Below, one piece after another: positions 23,798-33,934 of a stretch of 64,000 nt of DNA. Source of the stretch: DATBGO01 sp036558005. Lineage in GTDB: Bacteria; Actinomycetota; Actinomycetes; Streptosporangiales; Streptosporangiaceae. The notes beneath the pieces are model-generated. The model worked only from the letters and a program-made list of their open reading frames with translations. It ran no database searches and was not told the origin of the DNA. The stretch lies in contig DATBGO010000235.1 of NCBI GenBank assembly GCA_036558005.1, forward strand, positions 30,681 to 94,680, in the 5' to 3' direction. The translations under genes and the position numbers were made by a program. Position 1 is the stretch's first letter. Each line of letters opens with the position of its first letter.

Positions 23798-26320
23798 ATG
23801 GAGCCATCGGATCCCGGCCGCCCGGCCCTGCCCATACTGGGTGATGTCCCGCCCAGAAACCTGAACTTTACCGGCCGTGAGGAGCTGCTAGCCAGGCTCG
23901 ATAGCCAGGTCAGGTCCAATCCGGTGACGGCGGTGCTGCCGACAGCCCGGCCGCCCTACGCAATGTACGGCCTCGGCGGCGTTGGTAAGACACAGATTGT
24001 AACGGAGTATATCTACCGGCATGCCCGGGAATATGACATTATCTGGTGGATAACGGCTGATACTGAATTCCTGATCGAGTCGAAGCTGGCCCAGCTGGCC
24101 CAGCGCATGGGGCTGCCGCCGGCCGCGAGTCCCGACCAGGACGCCGCCGCCGCCCTTGTCGCACTGCGCCAGGGCGTCAGGACGGACCGCTGGCTGCTCG
24201 TTTTCGACAACGCGACCGAGCCGGCCGCGCTCCAGCGGTTCCTGCCCAGCGGGCCGGGGCACACGCTGATAACCTCGCTCAACCCCGGCTGGAACGACCT
24301 GGCCGAGCCGATCCTCGTCGATGTGTTCAGCGTGGCCGAGAGCGTGGACCTGCTCAAGCGTTACCTGCCGAGAATCAGCACCAGGGAGGCGGAGGAGCTG
24401 GCCGAGACGCTCGGCAACCTGCCGTTAGCGCTGGAGCAGGCCGCGGCGCTGTTGCGTCATTCCGGCATGTCCATCGGTGAATACCGGACCTATTTCGCCG
24501 AGCGGGCCAGCGAGTTGCTGCCGCATGGTACGGCCGGATACCCGCAGGGCCTGGTCGCGGCTATGGCGGTGCTGTTTACTCAGGTACGGAAAAACCTGCC
24601 CGACTCCGACACGCTGCTGAAATGCTGCGCGTTCCTCGGCCCGCAGCCGATACCGCGAGACGTTCTCTCTTATGGCCGCAGAGTAGTGTCCAGCCCGCTG
24701 AGGGAAATACTGGGCGACCCGGTCAGGTTCAGCAAAGCCATAATCGGGCTGGACAGGTATTCACTCATACAGCTGGACGAAAAGGACCGCAGGCTGCAGG
24801 TGCACCGGGTCGTGCAGGCGCTGATCCGGGAAGAGCTATCAGCGCAGGAGCAGGACCGGATCCGCGATGACGCCCAGCAGCTCCTGGCGGCGGCCACCCC
24901 GCGGGACCCGGATGAGGAGCCCGGCAGCAGCCAGCACTTCGCCGAGCTGATGCCGCACTACGCCGCGGCCGACCTGGTGGCCTCGGGCCGGCCCGAAGTC
25001 CGGCTGAGCGTCCGCGGCCTGATCAGGTATCACTACCTGAACGGCAACTTCAGGCAGGCGCAGGAGCTGGCCGAGCGGGCACGAGCACAGTGGTCAGAAG
25101 ACCCGCGGACCAGTCCCGCCGATCTGCTCGCGGTCCAGCGGCACCTGGGCGCGACCCTGCGGGCCAGGGCCCGGTACCGGCAGGCCTACGACGTCAACGC
25201 GACCGCGCTGGCGGAGGCGACCCGCGTTCTCGGCGCCAATGACGGGGAAACCTTGCGGGTGCTCAACAGCCACGGAGCCGACCTGCGCGCGGCGGGCCGC
25301 TTCGCCGAGGCACGCCAGCTTGACGAGGACTCGGTGCGGCGGTGCCTGGATGCCTTCGGGCAGCAGGGCCGCCAGACCTTGTGGGCGCAGAACAACCTGG
25401 CTCTCGACTACACCCTGCTCGGGCAGTTCGAGCAGGCCCGGGACCTGGAACAGCAGGTCTACGAGATAGGCCTCGACGTGTACCGGAGCCCGGCGCATGT
25501 GTCTGTCCTCGCCTCGCGCGAGTTCCTCGGCCGCATCCTTCGCCTGCTCGGCGAGTACACCGAGGCGCGGCCGTTCGCGGCGGACGCCTACGAGGCGTGC
25601 CGCGCCAGCCTGGGATCGGGTCACCCGGTGACCCTGCGCGCTGCCCGCGACCTGGTGATCGCTACCCGGCTGACCGGCGATTACCAGAGCCTCGTCCCGT
25701 TCGGCGAGCAGGTGCTCGCCGAGCATGAGCAGGCGCACGGACGCCAGCATCCGGCCACGCTGATGACCGCCACCGCGCTGGTCAACGTCTGGCTCGAGAC
25801 CGGGCACCTGGACCAGGCGATGGCGGTAGCGCAGGAAGCCCAGGTCGCCTTTCCGCGGGTGTTCGGGCACGACCATCCCTTCACCCACGGCTGCCTGATC
25901 AACCTGGCCACCGTCCGCCGGCACGGCGGCGACGCCGCATCGGCTCAGCAGCTGCACTCGGCCGCGGCTGGCCGGCTCGGCGAGCTCCTGGGGCCCGATC
26001 ACTACTACGCGCTGATGGCGCAGCTCGGCTGGGCCAGCGACCTGGCCGCACTCGGCCAGCACGAGCGCGCCGCCCAGCTGGGCGAGCAGCTGACGCAGCG
26101 GCTCAGGGCCGCGCTGCCAGCTGACCACCCGACCGCGCTGGCGGCCGCCAGCAACCTGTCCGCGGACCTGGAAGCCGCCGGCCAGGCCAGCGCCGCGGCG
26201 CAACTGCGCAGCGCCACGGTCGAGCGCTTTGATCAGGTACTCGGCGAAGAACACCCGGCGGTCCAGGCGGCCAGGGAGGGTCAGCGGATCGATGTCGCGT
26301 TCGACCCGTCGCCGATCTGA
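23795..26320 (+). CDS. fxsT: FxSxx-COOH system NB-ARC/TPR protein
   Basis: 841 residues. The N-terminal NB-ARC NTPase begins ILGDVPPRNLNFTGREELLARL; P-loop GLGGVGKT at 59-66, Walker B WLLVFDNA, and NLPLALEQAAALL is the GLPLA-type motif. From about residue 400 come many TPR units (LGATLRARARYRQAYDVNATALAEATRVLGAND and so on, about 42 residues each). The C-terminal RIDVAFDPSPI resembles the short acidic-proline end shared by TPR proteins of FxSxx systems. Family role unknown: a regulator or scaffold for the RiPP is plausible. It is divergent from fxsA, and its 3' end overlaps the convergent HExxH gene by 40 bp. Confidence 0.85.
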   Translation: MMEPSDPGRPALPILGDVPPRNLNFTGREELLARLDSQVRSNPVTAVLPTARPPYAMYGLGGVGKTQIVTEYIYRHAREYDIIWWITADTEFLIESKLAQLAQRMGLPPAASPDQDAAAALVALRQGVRTDRWLLVFDNATEPAALQRFLPSGPGHTLITSLNPGWNDLAEPILVDVFSVAESVDLLKRYLPRISTREAEELAETLGNLPLALEQAAALLRHSGMSIGEYRTYFAERASELLPHGTAGYPQGLVAAMAVLFTQVRKNLPDSDTLLKCCAFLGPQPIPRDVLSYGRRVVSSPLREILGDPVRFSKAIIGLDRYSLIQLDEKDRRLQVHRVVQALIREELSAQEQDRIRDDAQQLLAAATPRDPDEEPGSSQHFAELMPHYAAADLVASGRPEVRLSVRGLIRYHYLNGNFRQAQELAERARAQWSEDPRTSPADLLAVQRHLGATLRARARYRQAYDVNATALAEATRVLGANDGETLRVLNSHGADLRAAGRFAEARQLDEDSVRRCLDAFGQQGRQTLWAQNNLALDYTLLGQFEQARDLEQQVYEIGLDVYRSPAHVSVLASREFLGRILRLLGEYTEARPFAADAYEACRASLGSGHPVTLRAARDLVIATRLTGDYQSLVPFGEQVLAEHEQAHGRQHPATLMTATALVNVWLETGHLDQAMAVAQEAQVAFPRVFGHDHPFTHGCLINLATVRRHGGDAASAQQLHSAAAGRLGELLGPDHYYALMAQLGWASDLAALGQHERAAQLGEQLTQRLRAALPADHPTALAAASNLSADLEAAGQASAAAQLRSATVERFDQVLGEEHPAVQAAREGQRIDVAFDPSPI

Positions 26321-27603
26321 ACCCCGTTCCTGGCCTCCCACCGGTGCCGGTGCTCGTCGGCGGCGGCCTGGGCCCTGGCCGCCGCCGGGCCAGGTACCGG
26401 GTCGGTCATCCACTCCCCCAGCGTGGCCCGCATCCCGGCCACGAAGGCCTGTCCGTGCCCGGTGAGCTCACCCGATCGGGCCAGCAGCGCCGCGGTCTGG
26501 GCCGTCGCGGACCGCCAGCGCGCGTACTCGGCATAAGCCTGCGCCCCGGCCCCGTCTCGGCCCCGTTGGCTGCGCCAGAACCCGGCCACGCCCAGGTGCG
26601 CGTAGGCGCCCTGCAGCAGCGCGGCCGCGGGCCGCGGGTCCTCTCGCCATGGCGCGTAATAGCGGCGCCCGGACCCGGGCCTGACCAGGTCGACGAGGTC
26701 AGACAGCGCCGCCAGCTTCGCGTGCTGCACCTCGTGCGCCAGGGCCAGCGCCAGGGACCGGCCATCTGGCCGCGCCGACAGCGCGACGCAGCCGAACGCG
26801 GCCCGCGAGGTCGCGCTGGCCTGCCAGCCGTCGTCACCGCGCAGCGGCGTCAGGGTGGTGATCATGGCCGAGATCTCGTCAGCGGCCTGCCGGTGCCCGG
26901 CGACCAGTAACGACCACGCCGCCCCGACCGTCGCCGCCCACTGCCCGGCCTGCGCCTGGCTCAGCCGGCCCGCACGGGCGGCCAGCCCGAACCTGTCCGG
27001 GTCGACATCGTCGATGACCAGGCTCAGCCGCTGCCCGCCGGACTGCGCCGTCACGACCCGCAGGGCCTGCCAGCCCGCGGCGTCAGCCTGCCACCGCGGC
27101 GGTACCTCGACCCGCGCGCCGTCCGCCGCGATGACCGTGCCGCCGGGCCCGACCTGGATCACGGCGGTCCTGGCCCGGCCGGCGGCGGGCAGCACGGCGC
27201 GCCCGACCGAAGGGACGATCACCGCGTGGCCGGTCACCGGGACGGTCATGGTCAGCGGCACCCGGGCCCGCATGGCCATGGCCACCGCGAGCCGCCGCAG
27301 CGCCCCCTCGATCTCGGCCGCGCTGTCAGCGCACCCGGCCTGCTGGACGGCGCGCAGCGCCCAGGCGCCGACGGCGGGGTGCCGGACCACCGCGTCGGCC
27401 GCCGGGGCCCGCTGGTGCAGGCCGGCCAGCACCTGGTAGCCGGCCGCCGCCGCGCTGCCCTGGCCCGCCGCTGTCGCCGCGGCCCTGATCAGCAGCATGT
27501 GCTTGGTGCGCTCGGCCGCTGACAGCCACGCTCCGGCCCGGGCGCCGCCGCCGCCGCGGCCCAGGTCGGCCAGGAGCCAGGCCGGCACGACATGATGCCT
27601 CAC
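26281..27603 (-). CDS. HExxH-motif RiPP modification protein (putative peptide beta-hydroxylase)
   Basis: 440 residues. A HExxH motif (LALAHEVQHAKLAAL, about residue 290) sits in a protein that otherwise matches the HEXXH-motif family found beside FxsB-type radical SAM genes (MRHHVVPAWLLADLGRG start; YYAPWREDPRPAAALLQGAYAHLGVA after the motif). These were first taken for metalloproteases; later naming treats them as iron/2-oxoglutarate peptide beta-hydroxylases. Which activity applies here is not decided by sequence. Its ATG overlaps the fxsB stop by 4 nt (27600-27603), so the two enzymes are made together and probably act on the same precursor. Confidence 0.8.
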   Translation of the reverse strand: MRHHVVPAWLLADLGRGGGGARAGAWLSAAERTKHMLLIRAAATAAGQGSAAAAGYQVLAGLHQRAPAADAVVRHPAVGAWALRAVQQAGCADSAAEIEGALRRLAVAMAMRARVPLTMTVPVTGHAVIVPSVGRAVLPAAGRARTAVIQVGPGGTVIAADGARVEVPPRWQADAAGWQALRVVTAQSGGQRLSLVIDDVDPDRFGLAARAGRLSQAQAGQWAATVGAAWSLLVAGHRQAADEISAMITTLTPLRGDDGWQASATSRAAFGCVALSARPDGRSLALALAHEVQHAKLAALSDLVDLVRPGSGRRYYAPWREDPRPAAALLQGAYAHLGVAGFWRSQRGRDGAGAQAYAEYARWRSATAQTAALLARSGELTGHGQAFVAGMRATLGEWMTDPVPGPAAARAQAAADEHRHRWEARNGVQIGDGSNATSIR

Positions 27604-28802
27604 CGGTTCGCCGGCTCCGCGCTGGCCGCGGGTGTGTCCCCGGCCGCTGGCCGCCCCTTCCCGGCGAGGTCGGCGGCCAGCCGGCCGCGGATGTGACTGA
27701 TCAGCGCGCCCAGGTCAGCGCAGTAGACCGACGGATTGCCGAACCCGTGCCCGGCCCGGTACCGGTGCGCGTACAGGCCGCCGCCACAGGCGGTGCGCAG
27801 CGCGCAGGCCTGGCAGGCGGGTGCCAGCGCGGCCGCGCCGCCGTGGCGGGCTGCCGCTGAGGGCGTCCCCAAGGCCTGGTCCAGAGAATGAGTGCGCACG
27901 TGCATGCCGAGCGCGGTGGCCCCGTCGTAGGCCGATTTCAGCGAGTCAGGCTGCTCGATGCCGCCGTCGGTCTCGATGACCGCCACCGGGGCCTGGGCCA
28001 GCCCGACGCCCTCGGCCCGCGAGGTCCCGCCGAGCAGCACCTGCATGTACTCCTCGAACAGCCGGATCCGGACCTCCCGCCGCGGCCGGCCGTACCAGTC
28101 GTCGAAGATCGTGATGAGCCATCCCGCGTATGACCGGGCGGCCGCGCCCGCGGCGCGCCGCGGCGGCGCCGACCAGTTGGCGTGCGGCAGCAGGAAGTCA
28201 ATCGCGGGCGGCCCGAACCGCAACAGGGACGAATAGACAGCCAGCGGGTCCTGCTGAATGTCCACGACGGACAGGATGCCGCGGAACAAATGCCGGTACC
28301 GCTCGCTGGCCAGCAGGAGCAGGCCGTCGCGGACCTCCGGGTAGCTCGCCAGGCCGTCCCGCCGCCTGCGGTGCCTGTTGTATTCCGGCGCCCCGCCGTC
28401 GAGGCTGACCGCGACGCCGATTCCCAGGCTGTCCAGCATCCGGAGGTTGGCCGCGGTCAGGCGGGAGCCGTTGGTCTGCGCGGATATCAGCACCGAGGTG
28501 GGGGCACCGGCCGCGGCACGCAGCCGCGCGGCCACCCGGCCGATGACCGCGGGGCCGGCCAGCAATGGCTCGCCGCCGTGCAAGATAGCCCGTATCACCG
28601 GCAGCCGCCAGCGGCGCGCGTGCTCGCTTATGCGGGCCGCGGCCTGGTCGATAACGTCATCCGGCATTACCGCCGGGCGGGTCCGCCAGCGCTGATCAGC
28701 CAGCGAATACATATAGCAGTAGTCGCAGGCGAGATTGCATCTGCTGTGAATCTTGAGCACGAACTCGCGGAACGGAGGCAGGAATTGCCCGCTCATATCC
28801 AT
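27600..28802 (-). CDS. fxsB: FxsB-type radical SAM/SPASM cyclophane-forming enzyme
   Basis: 400 residues. The radical SAM cluster motif CNLACDYC (Cys22, 26, 29) is embedded in FREFVLKIHSRCNLACDYCY, typical of FxsB; HGGEPLL is the GGEP AdoMet motif. The C-terminal SPASM region has Cys in PACQACALRTACGGG and VYCADL for auxiliary 4Fe-4S clusters. FxsB enzymes crosslink a Phe ring to a nearby beta-carbon in FxSxx peptides. ATG 28802 has GGGGG about 6 nt before it; a -10-like TATCAT lies at 28826-28821. The frame is open to 28922 but that part has no homology. First gene of the fxsB-HExxH operon. Confidence 0.9.
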   Translation of the reverse strand: MDMSGQFLPPFREFVLKIHSRCNLACDYCYMYSLADQRWRTRPAVMPDDVIDQAAARISEHARRWRLPVIRAILHGGEPLLAGPAVIGRVAARLRAAAGAPTSVLISAQTNGSRLTAANLRMLDSLGIGVAVSLDGGAPEYNRHRRRRDGLASYPEVRDGLLLLASERYRHLFRGILSVVDIQQDPLAVYSSLLRFGPPAIDFLLPHANWSAPPRRAAGAAARSYAGWLITIFDDWYGRPRREVRIRLFEEYMQVLLGGTSRAEGVGLAQAPVAVIETDGGIEQPDSLKSAYDGATALGMHVRTHSLDQALGTPSAAARHGGAAALAPACQACALRTACGGGLYAHRYRAGHGFGNPSVYCADLGALISHIRGRLAADLAGKGRPAAGDTPAASAEPANR

Positions 28803-28920
28803 TAATAACCCCCGTATGCGATGATACCTCGTTGTAGCCGGGCCGTTGCGGGCTGGATCGGTCGTATCCGGATGAGCCCGGCAGCGGCCCGCGGCCTGGC
28901 CCGGCTTACCCTCTACAGGC

Positions 28921-29724
28921 ATGGACTACAGCAGCTATGACCGCCTGCTCTTTGACCGGCACCCGGACGGGGTGCTGCAGATCACCCTGAACCGGCCAGA
29001 GGTGTACAACGCCGCCGATCAGGCGATGCACAGCCAGCTCGCCAGGATCTGGGCCGATGTCTCCAGGGACGGGCAGACCAGGGCGGTCGTCGTGACCGGC
29101 GCGGGCAAGGCGTTCTCGGCCGGCGGCGACCTGGCCATGGTGGAGCAGATGGCCGGCGACCACGGCAAGGTCGCGGCGATGCTCAGCGAGATGAGCGACC
29201 TGGTCTACAACATGATCAACTGCGAGAAGCCGGTCATCTCGGCGATCAACGGCGTCGCGGTCGGGGCCGGGCTGGTGGTGGCGCTGCTGGCCGACATCAG
29301 CGTCTGCGCGCAGGACGCCAGGCTCGGCGACGGGCACGTCAGGCTCGGGGTGGCGGCCGGTGACCACGCGGCGATCGTGTGGCCGCTGCTGTGCGGCATG
29401 GCCAAGGCCCGCTACTACCTGATGACCGGCGAGATGGTCACCGGCGCGGAGGCGGAGCGGATCGGCCTGGTCAGCAAGGCGCTGCCCGCCGACCAGGTGC
29501 TGCCAGAGGCGCTGCGGATCGCGGGCTCGCTGGCCTGCGGATCCCAGCTGGCCATCCAGTGGACCAAGCGCGCGCTGAACAGCTGGCTGCGGGCGGCCGG
29601 GCCGATCTTCGACCAGTCGGCCGCCTACGAGATGCTCACGTTCATGGGCCCCGACGTCCGCGAGGGCGCGGCCGCGATCCGCCAGAAGCGCCCGCCCAAG
29701 TTCCCCTCGGCCGGGCTTGTCTAG
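28921..29724 (+). CDS. Enoyl-CoA hydratase/isomerase family protein
   Basis: 267 residues of the crotonase superfamily. The oxyanion-hole segments are visible as GAGKAFSAGGDLAMVEQM and INGVAVGAGLVVALLADISVC. The residue pattern after HVRLGVAAGDHAAIVWPLLCG lacks the second Glu of classic hydratases and has an Asp-His pair instead, so it may be an isomerase or another crotonase reaction on an acyl-CoA. ATG 28921 has a -10-like TACCCT 8 nt upstream. It ends before a strong hairpin shared with the convergent ramB. Confidence 0.85.
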   Translation: MDYSSYDRLLFDRHPDGVLQITLNRPEVYNAADQAMHSQLARIWADVSRDGQTRAVVVTGAGKAFSAGGDLAMVEQMAGDHGKVAAMLSEMSDLVYNMINCEKPVISAINGVAVGAGLVVALLADISVCAQDARLGDGHVRLGVAAGDHAAIVWPLLCGMAKARYYLMTGEMVTGAEAERIGLVSKALPADQVLPEALRIAGSLACGSQLAIQWTKRALNSWLRAAGPIFDQSAAYEMLTFMGPDVREGAAAIRQKRPPKFPSAGLV

Positions 29725-29751
29725 GGGATCCTCCCCCTAGGACCCTCTGGC

Positions 29752-29796
29752 GCCTGATCGCTCGGGCCGGGCGCTGCCCGGCCGCCGCGATCAGGC
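29752..29796. terminator. Bidirectional terminator hairpin
   Basis: Perfect 10-bp arms GCCTGATCGC / GCGATCAGGC enclose a further CCGGGC / GCCCGG stem. It lies between the convergent ends of the enoyl-CoA hydratase gene and ramB, so it can stop transcription from both sides. Confidence 0.65.
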
Positions 29797-29818
29797 CTGG
29801 GATCCCGCCGCGTTCCCG

Positions 29819-31294
29819 TTACTCCTTTTCGTGCCGGTCCAGGAACGCGTACACCTCGGCCTGGTCGACCCCGGGGAACGCGCCGGTGGGCAGGGCGGAC
29901 AGGATGTGCGAGTGCGCCCGGGCCGACGGCCAGGCCATGCCCTCCCAGCGGGCGGCCAGGCCCGCGGGGGCGCGCTGGCAGCAGTCCCCGTCCGGGCAGG
30001 CCGACGCGGCCCTGGCGGTCGTCTCCCGGCCGCGGAGCCAGCGGCTGTGCTCATACGGCACGCCCACGGTGATCGCCGACCCGTGGCCGGGGCCCGAGTC
30101 GACGAAGGCCACGCACCAGTAGGTGCCTGACGGCGTGTCGGTGTACTGGTAGTGCGGGCTGTACCGGTCGCTGGCGTGGAACACCTGCCGTCCCGACCAC
30201 TGGCGGCACATCCGCTGGCCCTCGATCGCCCCGGCCGCGTCGGCGGGGAACACCACGCCGTCGTTCTCGTACGCCTTGTAGATCGTGCCGCCCTCGTCGT
30301 TCTTGACGAAGTGGCAGGGCAGGCCCAGGTGGTGGGTCGCCAGGTTGGTGAACCGGTGCGCGGCCATCTCGTAGGACACCGAGAACACGTCCCGCAGGTC
30401 CTCCACCGACAGGTTCCGCGCGTCCTTGGCCTCGCGCAGGAACGCCGCGGCGGGCTGCTCGGGCATCAGCATCGCGCCGGCGAAGTAGTTCGCCTCGACC
30501 CGCTGGTGCAGGAACTCGCCGAAGTCGGCGGGCACCGAGTGCCCGAGCACGTTGTGCCCGAGGGTCTGCAGCAGGATCGTCCGCGGCGTGTGCATGCCGA
30601 TTGACTCCTGCTTGAGGTAGATCCGCCGGTTGCGCAGGTCGGTGACAGACCGCGCCGACTGCGGCAGATCCCGCGCATACCGAACGGAAAATCCGTGCTG
30701 GCTCACCACCGAGAGCAGCATCCCCTGCGACAGCGCGCCGCCGCTGTACCCGGCCCTGGCCAGCGCCGCCGCGGCGGCCAGCTCGATGCCGGCGAAGTAG
30801 TTGTCGGCATCGCGCATCTTCGCCCGCAGCTCGGCGTTGGCCGCCCTGGCCTCCTCCGGGGTCGCGGCCGGCTTGGCCTTCTGCCGCCGCAGCTCGGTGT
30901 ACAGCGCCAGCACGTGCTCGATCACGTCGCTGGGCACCCGGGCGCCGGCCCGCAGGTGCGGCAGGCCCAGGTCCTGGTACACCGGGTCGCGCTGGGCCTC
31001 CTCCAGGGCGATCTCCAGCTGCGCCCGGCGGCTGGGCGGCTGGCGGCGCAGCAGCTCGTCCGCGGGCACCGACAGCGCCTTGGCCAGCGCCTCGATCAGG
31101 GACAGCTTGGGCTCCCTGCGGCCGTTCTCGATCAGCGAGAGCACCGAGGGCGCCCGGCCGACCGCGGACCCTAGCTGAGCCAGGGTCATGCCCCGGGCAC
31201 GGCGGGCGTGCCGGAGTCGCTGACCGAAGAGATGAAGGTCGAGCCCGCCTCTTTCAGTCAAAGATCGCGAATTTTCGCTTGCGAAGTCTGGCAC
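29819..31294 (-). CDS. ramB: RamB-type XRE regulator of acetate metabolism
   Basis: 491 residues. N-terminal XRE helix-turn-helix (FGQRLRHARRARGMTLAQLGSAVGRAPSVLSLIENGR), then an IrrE/ImmA-like domain and a C-terminal short-chain fatty acyl regulator domain with Cys pairs (CPDGDCCQ), the RamB layout. The IrrE part reads LGHNVLGH, so no HExxH zinc motif: regulatory, not proteolytic. RamB controls the glyoxylate-cycle genes, and aceA is its divergent neighbour. GTG 31294 has TATGAT 6 nt upstream (leaderless); TTG 31261 is an alternative that would place the GCGAA/TTCGC repeats outside the gene. Confidence 0.88.
   Translation of the reverse strand: MPDFASENSRSLTERGGLDLHLFGQRLRHARRARGMTLAQLGSAVGRAPSVLSLIENGRREPKLSLIEALAKALSVPADELLRRQPPSRRAQLEIALEEAQRDPVYQDLGLPHLRAGARVPSDVIEHVLALYTELRRQKAKPAATPEEARAANAELRAKMRDADNYFAGIELAAAAALARAGYSGGALSQGMLLSVVSQHGFSVRYARDLPQSARSVTDLRNRRIYLKQESIGMHTPRTILLQTLGHNVLGHSVPADFGEFLHQRVEANYFAGAMLMPEQPAAAFLREAKDARNLSVEDLRDVFSVSYEMAAHRFTNLATHHLGLPCHFVKNDEGGTIYKAYENDGVVFPADAAGAIEGQRMCRQWSGRQVFHASDRYSPHYQYTDTPSGTYWCVAFVDSGPGHGSAITVGVPYEHSRWLRGRETTARAASACPDGDCCQRAPAGLAARWEGMAWPSARAHSHILSALPTGAFPGVDQAEVYAFLDRHEKE
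31267..31285. promoter_or_regulatory. Candidate RamB operator
   Basis: Alternating inverted repeats GCGAA-TT-TTCGC-TT-GCGAA (19 bp) in the ramB-aceA interval. The layout resembles the T/A-flanked TTTGC/GCAAA-like sites reported for RamB in corynebacteria (from memory). It overlaps the first codons of ramB if GTG 31294 is used, as expected for autoregulation, and lies about 110 bp before aceA. Confidence 0.45.
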
Positions 31295-31396
31295 ATCTTC
31301 ATCATAGACGAATATCTGCTGAACTTCAGGGAAGCTGACCCTAGTCCTGCCCGGCCGCCCGCCGCAGACTCAGGATTACTGACCTGGGAGGTTTCA

Positions 31397-32767
<1,371 letters not shown>

Positions 32768-32782
32768 CCAGCACTGATCATT

Positions 32783-32799
32783 AGCCAGCACCGCTGGCT
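32783..32799. terminator. Possible terminator hairpin after aceA
   Basis: Seven-bp arms AGCCAGC / GCTGGCT with a 3-nt loop, 16 nt after the aceA stop and before the convergent glycosyltransferase end. Short and without a T run. Confidence 0.35.
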
Positions 32800-32826
32800 C
32801 GCCCGCTGCGGGATCAGCCGGGATGG

Positions 32827-33894
32827 TCAGCCGGGGCTGGCTGGCCGGACCGGGCGGGCCGCCCTGAGCCGGACCCGCAGCCGGTTGACCGGTTCCAGGA
32901 CCGAATAGGTCCGGTAGGCGCCGCGCTCGACCAGCCGCAGCTTGGCGCCCCGCGGGCCGCCGGGGAACTGGTACCCGGCCGGACGGTAGGCGGCGAAGTC
33001 TTCGTGCATCATGTCGAAGAACCGGTGCCGCTGGCCGTGCGGGACCAGCCCGCCGCGGCCGGCTAGCCCGGCCCCGCGGCCGCGGCTGCCCAGGATCGCG
33101 CAATAGTGCCATATCGCGCGCTCGAACAGCACGGACATGACCGGCCCGGTGATCAGCGGGTCACCGTCGGCATGGCGTTTCGCCGCTTCATCGAGCACCT
33201 TCCGGTAAGAGCGGAAGATGTCGAAGTGCTCAGCTGAGGGCGTGACCATGAACGACCCGGGCCGGCCCCGCCGGTACCGGTAACAGACCTGGTCAAGCAC
33301 GCTGATCCGGGCCGCGCCGAGCAGCAGCGCGGACGAGACCGGCACGTCCTCGTGGATGCCCGGCGGGAATTCGGCGCCGAGCGAGGCGAGGAACTCGCGG
33401 CGGATGACCTTCCCCCAGGCGGTCATGGTGTGGTTGAGCAGCCCGGGCCGCTGGGCGATGGTGACGCAGCCGGCAGGCGCCTGGCGCAGCGCCTCGGTGC
33501 CGGGGCCCGGGCTGGTGCCGCCGCCGGGGTAGAGCAGCTCGTAGCCGATCAGCGTGACGTCGGGGCGGGCCCGCGCGACGTGCCGGGCGACCGCGGCCAG
33601 GCTGCCGCCGGGCAGCACGTCGTCGGCGTCGACGAACCAGAGGTAGTCGCCGCTGGCGGCGGCCGCGCCCGCGTTGCGCGCCGCGCCGGGCCCGGCCGGG
33701 CCCGGCCGCAGTACCCGCAGCCTGCCCTCGCTGCTGGCCCGCCGCGCGAGCAGCTCGCCAGAGTGGTCGGCGGAGCCGCTGTCGACGGCGATCACCTCGA
33801 TGTCGGCGCCGGCGTCGGCGAGCACCGAGTCCAGGCATTCGCCCAGGTCATCCTCGACGTCACGGACCGGGATGACGACGCTGATCAGCGGCAC
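32827..33894 (-). CDS. Family 2 glycosyltransferase
   Basis: 355 residues. GT-A fold: PLISVVIPVRDVEDDLGECLDSVL, then VIAVDSGSADHSGELL, PGAARNAGAAAASGDYLWFVDADDVLPGG with the metal-binding Asp run (DADD). The C-terminal part (SVLFERAIWHYCAILGS... EDFAAYRP) resembles glycosyltransferases that add sugar or poly-ribitol/glycerol phosphate in cell-wall glycans. No membrane span. Substrate unknown. Single gene; ATG 33894 follows a run with GGTACCC and no strong ribosome site. Confidence 0.85.
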   Translation of the reverse strand: MPLISVVIPVRDVEDDLGECLDSVLADAGADIEVIAVDSGSADHSGELLARRASSEGRLRVLRPGPAGPGAARNAGAAAASGDYLWFVDADDVLPGGSLAAVARHVARARPDVTLIGYELLYPGGGTSPGPGTEALRQAPAGCVTIAQRPGLLNHTMTAWGKVIRREFLASLGAEFPPGIHEDVPVSSALLLGAARISVLDQVCYRYRRGRPGSFMVTPSAEHFDIFRSYRKVLDEAAKRHADGDPLITGPVMSVLFERAIWHYCAILGSRGRGAGLAGRGGLVPHGQRHRFFDMMHEDFAAYRPAGYQFPGGPRGAKLRLVERGAYRTYSVLEPVNRLRVRLRAARPVRPASPG

Positions 33895-33934
33895 GGCAGC
33901 TAGGGTACCGGGCCTGGGAGGGCCGGCCGGCCGG

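Noticed and set aside
26281..27603. HExxH protein as a plain zinc metalloprotease
   Set aside because: Context and flanking residues match the RiPP-associated HEXXH family; protease call not supported.
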